Translations under genes and position numbers: made by a program
Notes under the pieces: generated by a model
Told to the model about the DNA's origin: nothing
Database searches by the model: none
What the model saw: the letters and a program-made list of their open reading frames with translations, nothing else
In this document: piece by piece, positions 51,264 through 63,539 of the stretch
How positions within the stretch are numbered: position 1 is the first letter of the stretch
Layout: each line of letters starts with the position of its first letter
NCBI GenBank assembly: GCA_014904985.1
Contig: MU129081.1
Location: 58,697-122,696, forward strand
Direction of reading: 5' to 3'
Source: Hydnum rufescens UP504
Taxonomy: Eukaryota; Basidiomycota; Agaricomycetes; Cantharellales; Hydnaceae
Length of the DNA stretch: 64,000 nt

Positions 51264-52329
51264 TCAAGCAGTGAAAGAATGCCTGGACTTCGCCCTCTCG
51301 CGAAGAATTGGGACAATTTCCCATCGACGGCGCTCCCGGGCCTTGCGGCTTCCCCCTTCAGCCATACCTAGAATCGCAGTGTGGGGCAAAGAAAGGACCC
51401 GTATGTCGCGACGATCCTCGGGATTGTCATCAGCATCTCCCTCCTCCCCACGTTCCTCCTCCATTACCTCCTCATCTCGTAAATCGAACTCACCAAATTC
51501 ATTAGTATTAATCGGAAATGGAGGGGTCAAAGGCGATTTCACACTCGAGGCGAAGCGAGAGGCGCTAGAGAAGATGAATTCGGTGGCGGTATTAATCAGA
51601 CTGGTATTTCTCTTTGCCGAGGGTATACTGGTGACGAGATATTCCCGTTCCTTCCATTTGAGGGATGGTGTCGAGTTTGGGGGCGCGTATGAAGGATCAC
51701 AGGAAAATCGTACGTGGATATGGCCTGTCGAAGGATCGTAGGCGAACCGCGGCATCGGGTGAGAGTACGGATTGGGAAATGGCAATGTCATGGGGCGTCG
51801 GTGTCTAAGGACAAGGCGACCATCTGATTTGGGCGATCATCAATATTGTTATTTCCTCGATATGAATATTTAGAGGCGACCTTGGACATCGATTGCGTTC
51901 CCGGAGGGTTTAGAGCAGAGTGTACCAGTGTAATCTACAAAGAATACCTGGAGACATTGTGTTCACTGAACGCTCAGTTCAGCATCCGCTCCTGTGTCGC
52001 TACCTGGTTGTCTGCGTCAGGATCTCTCAAATCTGAACAAACGACCAAAAGTTAATTCTAATATAAACCGCTCAGTATCGACATGTGGACGTACTCTCCA
52101 CCAAAGATGCTTCCTTTTCGCGATATAGAATGATTGGAGCTCCGTCCGCAGTGTTGTGCTCGCATACATCCCACAATCGACCGGTAGCCAGGTTTCGGAT
52201 CACGAAGTAGCCAGTGGGAAAGCCGAGACTGTCTGGAGCACTGCTAGAGATCCTATGATATGCATCCTGTTGTATCGCAGGTGCACGGTGGGCGTCGAGT
52301 TGTTGCTTCTTGTCCGTGTTGACGTGCAT
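51264..52329 (-). CDS. Ricin-B-like (beta-trefoil) basidiomycete protein
   Basis: From the 5' side: TGYFVIRNLATGRLWDV, then an intron (donor GTACGT near 52090), LRDPDADNQ, a second intron, VFFVDYTGTLCSKPSGNAID, a third intron, and GRLVLRHRRPMTLPFPNPYS with SHPMPRFAYD, WKEREYLVTSIPSAKR, FDLRDEEVMEEERGEEGDAD and the end AKSRHSFTA. The opening resembles one repeat of a ricin-B-type trefoil (FxIRNxATGxxLDV and NQxF), and the whole layout matches a conserved basidiomycete family of unknown role. The acidic stretch near the end is part of that layout. The frame is open across the joins. The ATG at 52329 is the first in frame; an upstream exon is possible. Confidence 0.68.
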
Positions 52330-52414
52330 CGTCTTTACAGTATTTTACACAGCCGCAAGGCCATTCAAGGATACTCTTCGGTAAATGCCGGGGCAGGTTC
52401 TGTAATCACATCCA

Positions 52415-54545
52415 ATGATGGAAAACACGGACGATGAGGTCTCGAAGACACCGATGGCAACTCCAGCAGAAGGCTCTTTTCCCCAAGCTGATTCCGGGAC
52501 AAATTCCGGTGGCCACCATAAAATTATGCCCCTGAAACGCGCGGACGGCGAGCCTTTAACGCGCGAAGACATTCAATTCGACCTTCTACACCGCATCTTC
52601 CAAGATCCCAATGCCATTTTCAGAGATCCTTATTCAGACGTCAACTCTCCTGGGACGACATCCAGGGTTACTTTCTGCAAGCTGTATATCAACTGCATTC
52701 TCAACTCGCCAAAGTGTACAAAAGTTGCTCGTGACAAGATGATCGAAACGCCGAGCTATGCTGTCGAATTTGCAAAGTTGTGTCTTCTTGTTAATGTTGG
52801 CCGTATTAATACCACTCTTGCCTGTGCGTTGAACATCCTGGAAATTATCTACACATGCGGCTGAGAGTATACTTGCAGTCTATCATGAAATGCGCACCGT
52901 CCTTCGCACTTATCACCCTGTGCCGTCCCTCATGACGAGCTCCATATCAGAGCGAAATATGATGGACGCGCCACGTATGAAAGCATGCCTCAAGGCGTGT
53001 CTCTTGCCCTCTGAAAAGAGTCGTCCACCCAGCACTTTGAGTGACATTTTGAAAATTGCCGTGAGTGTTCGTCTGATTGGCGTCATAATTAGCGCCTGAT
53101 ATCAATAGTGAAGGCCGATGGTCGCGTGCCTCCGACCAACGTGGTCAACCTTATATTTGTCCTTGCAAATCAAGCAAATGTGAGCGATTCCCCAATCCGG
53201 TTGTCAACGGAAAGTTTCAACATCCGGCCAACCCAAACTTCCAGATAACCTCGCAGACTCATTTTGATCCTTCGGTTGATTTCCTCGATTTGTTCGTTCC
53301 CATAAATATCCCATCGCATCGTAAGCGGCTTCGCTTCAGTGCTCTTGATATACTCCAATGATGGCTGTGATAGGTCGTGCCCAAGCCTTCCTATGGCTTA
53401 TGTACCATTACCTTGAAAGCTCGACAGGCAAGAATCCGTTCGACGACCCATCCTCTGCGAGCAACCCTGGAAAAGTACCAAAGCTTGGACGAGTAATAAA
53501 GGATCAGTCCAATCTCGAGAACATCGATACGGAGGAGGAACGCGAGTTTGCTTCCCGCATGAAATTGCAGCGCCTTCAGTTCTTGAAGCAACTCGCCACG
53601 CAAGATGAAGCTGCCAAAAAAGCTGAAGAACAACGGATGCCTGGTGCGTCAGCTTTTCATAAAGAACTATTCAATGCGGATGTTCTTATCCACCACAGAC
53701 CGAAAGCGACGCTTCTCCGGCGAGAGTTCCTCTGCTTCCTTGCGTGCTCAAGCCTCACCCCAGGTCCAGCAGCAGCAACAACAGCCACCACCACCGCCAT
53801 CACCTACTGCCTCCGCTTCATCGCATTCCATCAGCCAGGCTCACGCTACTCTCCCGTTCACGATCAATATTTACAATATCGCCCTTCCAGTCCCAAGTTG
53901 CAATCGGGTGGGCCACGCTGCATCATCAAATGCCGAATACTTCGTCTCCCACCCGATATACCAACCCCCCTCAAATACCTGCTCCACATCCTCTCCTCAG
54001 TCGTCCGTATATCAACCACATCTGCCATTAGCACCACCTCCTCGGCGTCCACACGATATGCTGATGCACCCCGTGAGCCCCGATGCCTGCATCTCATACG
54101 TTAGCTTACAAATTCGATCAAAATCCAGAGCGCTTTTCCCTACGTGGAGGTCCGGACCGTGCTGGGTCACCCTCATCTGAGCCTAATCAGAGTTCGGTAC
54201 AATGTATGTTATCTGTGATTCTTGTTGTGTCTCCTCCGATCCCATAATGGCGGTGTTGCCTCGTAGACACTTGGTCTACGACGTGGAATATTGATCCACT
54301 AGCTGATTCCGATGAAGAGGTTCCTGATGAGCGCAAGAAGGCCGATTATGGTATGTCCCGAGGTGTTTTCAACGTGTCCACGTTGCGCTCATGTCATTCA
54401 AGAGCGAAGACTATGGGTTATGAACAGGCTGAGAGGGAAAGAATTGACTCCTAATGGAACTGCGCCTCGTGACATCGGCTCTCCTGGTGGGAGTGCGGCT
54501 GGTGGAAGGAGCATGTACCATATCAACGGGACGGTTATGGGTTAA
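52415..54545 (+). CDS. IES1: INO80 complex subunit Ies1
   Basis: Chromatin-remodelling subunit. Start at 52415: MMENTDDEVSKTP, then LTREDIQFDLLHRIFQDP, KLYINCILNSPKCTKVARDK, LLVNVGRINTT, EMRTVLRTYHPVPSL, VVNLIFVLAN, DFLDLFVPINIPSH, AQAFLWLMYHYLES, a KRRFSGESSSASLRAQASP stretch, a Q/P-rich low-complexity part, NIDPLADSDEE and WVMNRLRGKEL, ending at 54545. Introns fit at 52824-52878, 53061-53108, 53180-53244, 53321-53373, 54204-54266 and 54351-54402. One-base slips are needed at the 53060/53109 join, at about 53705 inside an A-run (RPK to KRRFSG) and in the low-complexity region. The name follows the conserved block order; function is by family. Confidence 0.82.
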
Positions 54546-56538
54546 TATCCATACAATCGGGTCTACACTACTGTAATCATTGGGGCATTTCAGACTTGAG
54601 CTAGGATATCCAAATCAGGTATTTTAGGGGGAATATCGGACTCCTTCCCAGTCGCGTGGTGGCTTTCATCGCGCTTGGTCTCGACAGTTAGAGTCCTAAA
54701 TCCGAGACTTGAAATAAAAATTACATAATATATTATGAAGTAATAACGGAAATTAAGTAAAATCCGGACTGGCACTTTGGATGTTTGGTCCGAGGCTTTG
54801 TTTACTTCGGATAGAAACTTTATCCCCGTATTCCTTTTCCATATACGCATGTGTCCCCCGTAACCTCAAACGCTTGATAGTGTACTATTATCCATCCTCA
54901 ACTTGTGCCGGCGTTCAGTATCCAACTCTATTTGCCCTTCTGAAATCCGCCCAGTCGAATCTAGCTCCTTTAGAGCTCGAAAACCCGTGAATTTGGGATC
55001 TTGGGCCTCTGAATGCGGATCTAAGTTGCCCAACAAAAATCCAAAAAGGGCCTTTCTACCCCATGCATATGCCCTTGATCCGCATCATGGGATCCCGGAA
55101 AATGGAGCGGGAAATCCGTGAACTGCAGGGGCTAATAGAGCTCGTGGGTCTTCTAGGCCTTCCATTCTATCACTGACATCTTGTGCCCCTGAAAATCCAG
55201 ACATCCGCGGGTCCAGTTATTCCTGAGAGGCACAGGGAATTATATTGAAAACTATCCCCAAAAGGAATATAGTGGCACGTCAACGAAGAAGAACGGCAAG
55301 AGGTGGAAGAACGAGGGGTGTAGGCGCACTTTTTTCAGTGGACCAATTTAATAATCTTCCCTGGAATTTGCGTCTCCAAGGGCCCGCTAAGTGTGCCACC
55401 CCTGTCGCCCCGCGGGCGCCAGGCTCATCGGTATCCCGATTTTGAGAGTTACTGTAAAAATATAGATCTAAAAATGAACTATCAAAATGTGACCAAAACG
55501 CTGGCAGCTGATGAAAAAACAGACTCGAGTTGAGAAATAGCGGGCAGGGTTAGTTTCGTTGTCACGGCTAATTCCGGACCGTGAATGTTCCTTGATGAGG
55601 GGCCCCAGATGGATACCAGGGCCCTAAGGGTAGAGGTCCTCCGCCCAGTGGTAATTACATCCCCCACAACGCTCAAGGCCTCAATTCACAGAAGATCAAC
55701 CTGAGCAGGGGTCAAACCAGGCAGCGGAGCTTGAGGGGTAACCTCGGTCGCCGTGGCCATGGAGCTTATTGCTTCAGTGTAGCTACACAGCCTCAGCACG
55801 GTCCTTGTACTTGATGTAAAAGGTTAAATCGTCTTTGGCATCTTATGTATTAGTATTACGTTATGACAGCATGTGATTCTCGTTCGGACAGTGCCATATT
55901 GCGGCGTTGACAGCCCGATCTATCCCATTAAGAAAATTCCGAATGTGGCCTAGACTGAGGCTAGACATATTCTATCAGCTATATTTCTGTCACAAGCCAC
56001 AATCCTTCGAGGAAACTTAATTTGGGGTTGTCATCACAGTCAATTGACATTCCAAATCGGGCGTTCTATTCTTGTGTAAAGGGCTGTCAAAACCCCGGTA
56101 ATCTACCCCTTTCGTGCGACTTGGCCCAGTAATCCCATCTATATTGTAGTACCTCTCAGGCTCTGGGAGGTCGGACCAAGTCTGTATGTATTGTGCAATA
56201 CTTCCAAAGAATGTCTCATTGTCATTTTCCGGCTCGCAGCTGACGTGGTCTACTTGCTACAGCCGCTAGATCTTAATTGGGCCTGAACCCGCCTCGATCG
56301 GATGCTCTACAGGGTGGACTTAACAGCAGCCGAGATCGAGGCGTGAGAATAGGTTGATTTTCTATACCTCAAGCTGTTGTATAAGTGCCACTCGTGTTCT
56401 CTCGAGCGCTCGAGTAGTGCGTCCCCCCAATGCTCCATTCTGGAACTTCGACTTTTGGCGGTGTTATGCTGGGTGCTGTGATTTCTAGCATGTCTGTTTG
56501 TTTTCTCCCGATTCTCGATTCTTGCCGTGTTCAACAAG
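54546..56538. other. Gene-poor region
   Basis: Only short, unrelated frames. Contains an AT-rich patch at 54710-54760. It has GC-richer islands near 55380-55440 but no gene I can support. The start of the next gene probably lies near its right end. Confidence 0.4.
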
Positions 56539-58045
56539 TGCTTTTTCAGCCTCTGGGGCGTGAATACCGTGCAGGCTGTTATGTATTTTTATCGCTTTTC
56601 AACTGACTCGGGCGCATGGCTACTTCACGTTCTAGTGAGTATTCAAACGTCTGCGGCGTTATGACTGATGTGAGCGTGTCTCATAGGTGGTAGTTGCATG
56701 GTTAGTCCACTACACCACCAGCCCCCCGCAGTCCTGTTACATCAATCTCTTTGTTCTGTAGGATACTACAGGGCCTGGAACTGTGAGTTTCGCAGGGTAC
56801 TGATCCGGTCTCTTCTCATTACTCTCATACAGCTTCTTCCTCTCTCTTGAGAGCTATGTGTCCGGGCTGAGGCATCCTTTTTCCGTGCACTTGGTGGCTT
56901 ACTATCCATGGTATGTTTCGCCAGATTGCAATATGTGTGTCAGAGCTGATTTGTCGATGGCTAGGATTGGTACATCATGGGTAATAATCGGGGTAAGCAG
57001 CATCATTTCCTAGCGTTCGCTCACACGTGCGACAATGCTGGTGTTACAGGTGGTGATGTCTGGCATGGTGCAAACGTTTTATGCCTGGAGGGTCTATCAA
57101 TGTTTGTGTCTGGTCAGTTCAACATCTGGTGGAATCTTATTCCTTCTTGCAGTGAGCCATAAGATATATCTGATGCCGGTATTGGTGAGATCGACTGCGC
57201 GAACTCAAAATGTCTTGCTCACAAAAACAATCAGACCGTCTTAATCGTCCTTAAACTTGGTGCGTTCGTGCCTCGTGTTTGCTATCGAGATCTTGTGCTC
57301 AGGGATCTTCTTTCTTATCTTCCTTCAGGTGTCGGTATCGGTGAGTCGTGCTATTACTGTAAGTATCCGAACCGAGATTCTCACGCCGATGTTTTTCCTT
57401 TGCAGCCACCGCTGTCTTGTATGCGCCTGATCTCCGTCTCACTGCTCCCAAAACTTAATCTACCATCTCGACCTTCAGACCTATAGCCCGGGGAATGACC
57501 ACGTGGACTATAAGAGAGACTCAATGGGTGCCCCCACTCTGGATGGCCACCGACGGCGTCCTGGATCTTACTCTTCTCGTGTGTATGTGCGTTGCCCTCT
57601 TTGCACAGCGCACTGGACTCCGAAGGTGGGCCATTCGTTCATGCCTGCCCCGTTTCGTGTTAAAACCCCTCTTGATATTCGCTTCTGAAAGTACTGATCG
57701 GCTCATCAATCGCATGCTACGTTATTGTTTGCATACTGGGCTCTTGACAAGGTCTTTGCAATTTTCTCTTCCCCAGCTCAGCTAATGACATGAACTGCGA
57801 GTCTAGTACTGTCACTATAGGCTCTGCTATTTCGGTACGATTGCCGAACAATACGTGAGGCATCTAACTAACCTATTTTCGCATAAAGTATTGGAGATGC
57901 GGTACTGGTACCCTTACTATCGCCCTCAACATCAGTGCCTTCAGCCTATACGTTTCAGCCATGCTTGCAAAGTGATCGGATTTCTTGTCTTTCCAATTCG
58001 CTGGCGACGAATTTGGCTGACTTTATTTATAACGCCGAACTAGCC
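56539..58045 (+). pseudogene. DUF6534-type multi-pass membrane protein, decayed
   Basis: Agaricomycete membrane proteins of this type have about seven helices and no known function. Recognisable blocks in order: FSLWGVNTVQAVMYFYRFST (about 56545), AWLLHVL, DTTGPGTV (56763), a block near 57040-57130 with VVMSGMVQTFYAWRVYQCL, PLWMATDGVLDLTLLVCMCV (57530), and STDRLINRMLRYCLHTGLLT (57690). The end that should read GKLYSNSLLASLN survives only as AMLAK followed by a stop near 57960. Frames change several times without good splice sites between them. This looks like real decay rather than isolated base errors. Confidence 0.6.
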
Positions 58046-58709
58046 TCCACACCCGATCTCGCCTAAGAGAAATCTTTCAGCAGGACATTGACAAGGGTCT
58101 CAGCATTCAGCTTCAGTCGGTGGAGGGTAGCGATAGTTTCACTTTAACTGCTACGCCTGTCCGGACGACGCAGTGAGATCGGGCCGCGATTAGGGTTTCG
58201 AACGTGGGTGTTCACTTTCTGTGAATGCTGCGATTGTTGCACTGTGGTGTTCAAGGATGGTATCCTCCACGTCAGATTTCAGCCATGAATTTCGACAATC
58301 CTCAGCTGTACTTATGTACTCATATTTGTATAATCGGTGCGTTTCTTTCACTTAACCTTGGACGCGCTAAAGACTAGATCTCCTATCAGCTTGATACTTT
58401 CCGGAGATGATTGCATAAACTTTCAGTGGCAGGACGTAATGCTGTAGATTCCTGTATAGTAACAAACTAGTAAAAGTAACTTCATATAGTGTGATTAATT
58501 ATATTGCCTCGGTGATGTGCGACTCCCAAATACCGATTACTGTACTAAAATGACCCATCGTTCAGTCTGATGTCCGAGGACCTCCTGAATTGAACTCAAA
58601 ATGGGGTGTGTCCGGTGTCCAAGACGGCTCTGAACTTAGACTATTTTGAAACTTGAATAATATTATATTACCTGTGGTTATAGGTGCCAAGATCAGGATA
58701 GCATGGCCA

Positions 58710-59097
58710 TGTTAAGGGTTGCACATAGTACGAGGAGGCGATTATGTAATCAGGTCGAGAAGGATAGCCCTTAATATGATTGACGAGGATTACATAATGT
58801 CGCAGAAGATGAGTACATGACTAGTAGATCACGGAGAGATTGGTAAGAGGGATTATTAAGAAGGCTGAATGAGGGGATTGATAATGGTGAGCAATCTGGG
58901 TGGTGAGGATGGTCATGTAATGAGGTTATCAGTATGACTTGTAACAGGCCAATGCCTTCACTGTCAATTTCCTCCTTCTCTTCCCTTGACCCCTTCATTG
59001 GCCTCAACAGCTATCAGCTCTTTGTACAGTACAACTTCATCTGAGTCATAGTTTGGCCCCTCAGCTACAGTCTTGAGGGACTTGAGTTGTGGCTATG
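58710..59097. repeat. Dispersed LTR-like repeat, left copy
   Basis: Starts TGTTAAGGGTTG and includes ATAGCCCTTAATAT, TGAGTACATGACTAGTAGAT, GGGATTATTAAGAAGGCTGA, TCCCTTGACCCCTTCATTGG and CTTGAGGGACTTGAGT. From about 58756 on, it is nearly identical to 63140-63480. Its first 190 bp are related to the segments in array units U4 and U5. Confidence 0.6.
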
Positions 59098-59099
59098 TA

Positions 59100-59475
59100 A
59101 AACCTAAGGACTCCGGGAACCAATGATGAGGGCAGATAGATCTGTAGGGGAGCCTAAATGCTCGAGTGGAGTGAGGGTGGGCAGAGCAAAAAGAGACGGT
59201 GGTATTCAGAAGTACTGGCCAATTTATGGCCTACAGGATAGGAGAAAATACAGGAGTTACAAGTAGGAACACAGAGATGTACTAAAGAGAATACAGGACA
59301 AATTATGTTAGTGGTCCATGGGCACAGGAAACTGCTCATGGACCTAGGAGATGTCTGCTGAATGCAGCAGATGTGCTTGAATCCAATGTGATTACCAAAT
59401 AGGGGTTGCCCCCTCTAAAACCGTCCTTCAGCCTGCCAGACCCATCCTTTGGCCTGTCGGACCCCAACTCCAACA
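59100..59475 (-). mobile_element. Presumed 3' LTR of the copia element (end unclear)
   Basis: On the minus strand, sequence starting TGTTGGAGTTGGGGTCCGAC at 59475 directly follows the purine tract, which is where the 3' LTR of a Ty1/copia element begins. The far end could not be fixed because no second LTR copy was found in the window. Confidence 0.45.
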
Positions 59476-59486
59476 CTCCCCCTCAA
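59476..59486 (-). promoter_or_regulatory. Polypurine tract of the copia element
   Basis: Reads TTGAGGGGGAG on the minus strand, immediately before TGTTGG. This is the standard plus-strand primer site next to the 3' LTR. Confidence 0.6.
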
Positions 59487-60259
59487 GTGTGACCTAATCC
59501 AAGTCCAACTGCATGAAAATCCAATTTCATCAGCCCGAGGGCTTTCATGAGAATGTCGGCCATCATATCATCCATGGGACAATAGGTAAAATTGAAGGTT
59601 CTGTCTTTGATCGTCTCACAGATAAAGTGAAACCATATATCAATATGTTTCATTTGGGTGTGATAATTGTTGCCCATCGCAAGTCTTAATGCTGACTGAT
59701 TGTTGCAATAGAGCACTGTTGGCTCAAGTGAGAGCTGAAACAATTCATTAATTAGCTGCTGAAGCCATATACCTTCCTTGGCTGCATGTGTCATGGTGAC
59801 ATACTCCGCCTCTGCTGTAGATAATGTGACCAGCTCTTGTTTTCTTGAGCTCCATGAGATGGCACCACCATTGATTAGAAATGCATATCTGGATATTGCA
59901 TGTCAGTGGCTCTGTGTGGCTCCATTGGCATCCATGAAGCTGAGTAGATCATGACATTTGGTACCATACACTAGATTAACATGTTTTGTACCTGCCAAAT
60001 ATCAGATGATTTGTTTGGTGGCCTCCCAATGTACTGGTCCCAGGTTGTTGAGGAATTGTGATAGGGTCAAAACAGCAAAGGTGATATCAGGGCGGGTGGC
60101 TACAGATGCATACATAAGGCTGCTGATAGCCTTGTGATATGGAGTCTGTTTCATTTGGTTGACATCCATAAGATCAGTTGGGCAGTCTGCCCATGAGTAC
60201 ATGGCCCCAGGCTCCATCAGTGTTATAGAAGAAGGGTTGGGAGCTCTGGTGACTGTCAA
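59483..60259 (-). pseudogene. Ty1/copia retrotransposon, end of RT and RNase H
   Basis: Frame 60259-60002 carries the end of the reverse transcriptase region (YHKAISSLMYASVATRPDIT, FAVLTLSQF). Frame 59794-59483 carries RNase H and the C-terminus (LSTAEAEY just before, THAAKEGIWLQQLI, KHIDIWFHFICETI, DMMADILMKAL). Between them the sequence is still recognisable (YLAGTKHVNLVYG) but has a stop in the LINGG-preceding part and one frame change. Gag, protease, integrase and most of RT are absent, so it is a truncated dead copy. Confidence 0.85.
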
Positions 60260-60479
60260 ATCAAAATCTGGTTCAGCCAGTGTGTAGATGGGAGACTGTA
60301 TTTCTGTTGTTATTCATTGGGTTGGTTTGCTTCAATGGTTGATCACACTCTGCAAGATGTGTATGTTGGTTAACCAAATTCCTCTCAGTGGTTGAGTCAC
60401 AGGTCTTAGAAAATACCAGGAGTACTGGGATAGTGGATGAGTATGAATGCACAGTGTCTTAGATATACATATATAATCA

Positions 60480-61090
60480 TCAAGGATAGAGTGGAGGGAC
60501 ACCCAAGTAGGGGAAGATAGCCAATGATGGAGGGAGGATACCCAATGACAGAGGGAGGAATAAGAGCCAAGGGAAGGAGGAGGTAGAGAGCAAGGACAGA
60601 GGCAGCAGAACAGCTGAGGATAGAGGGCAGGCAACAAACAAGGAGGGAGGAGGAAAGAGCCCAAGATAGAGGGTGGGTAGACAGCCAAGGACAGAAGGTA
60701 GGTATACAGCCAAGGGTGATAGACAGCTGAGGCAGAGGTTACAGAGGTAACAGCTGAGGACAGGGGTAGTAGACAGCCAAGGAAGAGGGTAGGTAGACGC
60801 CAAGGACAGAGGGTGGTAGACAGCTGAGGCAGAGGAGGTGACAGCTGAGACAGAGGGTGGGTAGACAGCCAAAGCAGAGGGTAGGTAGACAGCGAGGACA
60901 GAGGGTAGGTAGACAGCAAGGACAGAGGGTAGGTTAGAAGGACAGAGGGTTACAGTAGGTAGCACCAGGGCAGGGGTAACAGCCAAGAAGAGGGTAGGTG
61001 GACAACCAATGTAAAAGGGGGGATAGTAAATGAGGGAGGGAGGATAGATAGCCAAGGAGGAAGGGGATACACAGAACAGCAAGAGTTTCA
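60480..61090. repeat. Purine-rich minisatellite
   Basis: Degenerate tandem repeats of about 24-27 bp with a consensus like GACAGAGGGTAGGTAGACAG followed by CCAAG. The clearest copies lie at 60780-60990. The strand shown is rich in G and A, with almost no C/T runs. The opposite strand reads as an open proline/leucine/serine-rich frame, which is a by-product of the repeat. Confidence 0.85.
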
Positions 61091-62870
61091 TGGCGATTTC
61101 ATCTCTAGCTTATAGCTGCTATCTGGGAAACTGCCAATAATGCTTGCATATTGGTAATCCTCATCATGGCAATCCACCACCCCCCTGTTGTGGCAAAAAT
61201 AATTCCACCATCCTCCAAATGAAGAGTCTGTGGCACATGATGGCCTACTTCAACATCAGGTGAAGAGGATTCAGACTCTGGGGTGGATCCCATTCCAGAA
61301 GATATATTGAGGGAAGGATGAATTCATGTATGCCCCCCTGGATAATTACCACAAGTGGATACAAAGGATTGAAATTCTGTATCAGATACTTAAAGTGATG
61401 CAGTAAGACTTTCATCTGTTCATGGAAGAGCATGAATTCCATATGCCTGAGAAGATGTAAATGGAATGCTCATTTCCTTTGTACATGAGTCAATCTCCCA
61501 GGGTCTTCAACAGGCCACAGGGACTGTATTCATTTATGCCTTACCATAAGCCATGATATGGTGGACCTGGCAATTCAACTTGCCCTTCTGTATATTGTCT
61601 TGAATTCTCCTTCAATCTGCTCATATGGATCTTGTTGCCTTAAGGGCGACTCTAACAAATGGTGATTATGTAATACGATGGATTACACACCCAGGCCTTC
61701 ATTCCTACTCGTGGATATGGTTACATAATCAAATAGGGGCAAATGCGGCACTCTTAAGGAGTATTCGTCAAATTTCTCCATCAGTTTTGATCGGATCAGC
61801 TCGAAAAAGTAGCGTCCAAAAATATATGATTCACACCTATCCAACGATACCAAGCACGAGTCGATCTGATTAAAATTTCATGTTCTAGAGCGATTTTACT
61901 ATGGAATCCATGCTCTTAAGGAGTATTTTCCGCTTTTCGAAGTCAATTCATATCCGATCGACTCGTAAATATAGCACCCTGAAAGCTGTAATCAATACCT
62001 ATCTAATTATATTGATTACGTGTTTATCGGATCAGAACTGAGGCTTCTGGAACGATTTCACCTGCTCATTTATAATTAGAAGGTGTATTTCTCGAATTTC
62101 TCCATCAGTTTTGATCGGATTTGCATGAAACGACCGCGCCTATAAAGGTATTAAAAATGCCCATCCAGCAGTATAAAGGGCGTCACGAACGAAGAAGAAC
62201 TCGGTGTTCTACATACAAATTTCCCCCTTGTCTCAGGAGAACATCATTCCCCCTTCCAATTTCAAATATCGAATATTGTCCAGCAGCCTTATATCCAAAG
62301 GATAGGACGTTCAGGACAACTCATTCCACCATTCCTTCAGGGAATCTGTCCAAAAGGGAAGGAGAAATAGTCATTTTATGCTCTATCCTATCCCCAGACT
62401 TGTAAATTGTATATCTTTGTCAGTTTTGAAGCTTTTGACTTGATTCCTTTTTCTACATATTTCCCCTATCCCCTTGCTTCCGTCGAATATTTGATCTCAT
62501 AGCTGAGTTGTATATCAAGCGAATTGTGTTGAAAATTCCAAGGTCTTCCCCCTCCCCAGTCTGAAGCACTGAAGTATTGCTGCTGGATTCCTGGGTGAAT
62601 TCCATCTGAGGGCACTGTTCCTACTGCACTTTGTCTAGGGCCACAATATTAGGACCTTAGAGTGTGGTATTTGTGGCACATTTTCCCCTTTATTCATCTG
62701 CTTGGGCAACTACTGCTTACAGCAGATTATCTTCTATCCTAAAGACTCTCCTACACTCGTACCTGAACATTTGGATTATTTTGGTGGCCCCCATTCTTTG
62801 TTCTCGATTCCATATCGTGGACTGTAGCAGAGATTCTCCAGTTTTCTCCTGCTTACACCATCTAGGGAAA
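61091..62870. other. AT-rich, gene-free, with short internal repeats
   Basis: No coding evidence. TTTCTCCATCAGTTTTGATC occurs at about 61775 and 62097, and CTCTTAAGGAGTATT at about 61751 and 61912, so part of it is an internal duplication. Minus-strand frames at 61442-61105 may be the 5' remains of the copia element or simply open by chance. Confidence 0.4.
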
Positions 62871-62879
62871 GCCTGCCAA

Positions 62880-62992
62880 ATTTGGCCATCCCAATAAGGA
62901 AATTTTCCTTAAAAGGAATATCCAAATATGGCAATTTCCTTAAAAGGGTACTTCCAAATAAGGCAATTTCCTTATTTGGATAGGCCAAAACT
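62880..62992. repeat. Short palindromic repeat cluster
   Basis: CCAAATAAGG and CCTTATTTGG form a perfect 10-bp inverted repeat with a 6-base loop at about 62955-62980. Related copies (AAGGAATATCCAAATATGG) lie just upstream. It would form a hairpin in single strands. Confidence 0.65.
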
Positions 62993-63139
62993 TGGGTGCC
63001 TCAGACCTGAATCTCTTTAAAATCACAAAACAAGCATCTTTCATTAGCATAGTTTTCCAAGTTGTAAAGCTCCTGACTGGGGCTATATTTTACAATTCTG
63101 AAACTGAGAAGTTCTTCAGACAGTCATTTCTAAGCTATC

Positions 63140-63480
63140 CTTGGTAGAGAGAGATCCTTAATATGATTGGAGGAGGATTACATAATGTCGCAGAAGCATG
63201 AGTACATGACTAGTAGATCACGGAGAGATTTTGGTAAGAGGGATTATTAAGAAGGCTGAATGAGGGGATTGATAATGGTGAGCAATCTGGTGGTGAGGAT
63301 GGTCATGTAATGAGGTTTATGAGTATGACTTGTAACAGGCCAAATGCCTTCACTGTCAATTTCTCCCTTCTCTTCCCTTGACCCCTTCATTGGCCTCAAC
63401 AGCTATCAGCTCTTTGTACAGTACAACTTATCTGAGTCTAAGTTTTGGCCCCTCCAGCTACAGTCTTGAGGGACTTGAGT
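63140..63480. repeat. Dispersed LTR-like repeat, right copy
   Basis: Direct repeat of 58756-59097, differing by small indels and a few substitutions. The left 45 bp seen at 58710 are not clearly present. After CTTGAGGGACTTGAGT the flanks diverge (CCACC here, TGTGG at the left copy). Confidence 0.75.
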
Positions 63481-63539
63481 CCACCATCTTGCACACTCCA
63501 ACCTTTTCCAGCTTCCCTGGAACTAATATTAGTGAGAAC

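Noticed and set aside
51271..51741. Plus-strand open frame of 156 codons
   Set aside because: It is antisense to the last exon of the ricin-B-like gene, whose minus-strand frame joins cleanly to upstream family exons.
60480..61091. Long minus-strand open frames of about 200 codons
   Set aside because: They are proline/leucine/serine-rich by-products of the GACAGAGGGTAGGTAGACAG minisatellite, which has no stop codon in some frames.
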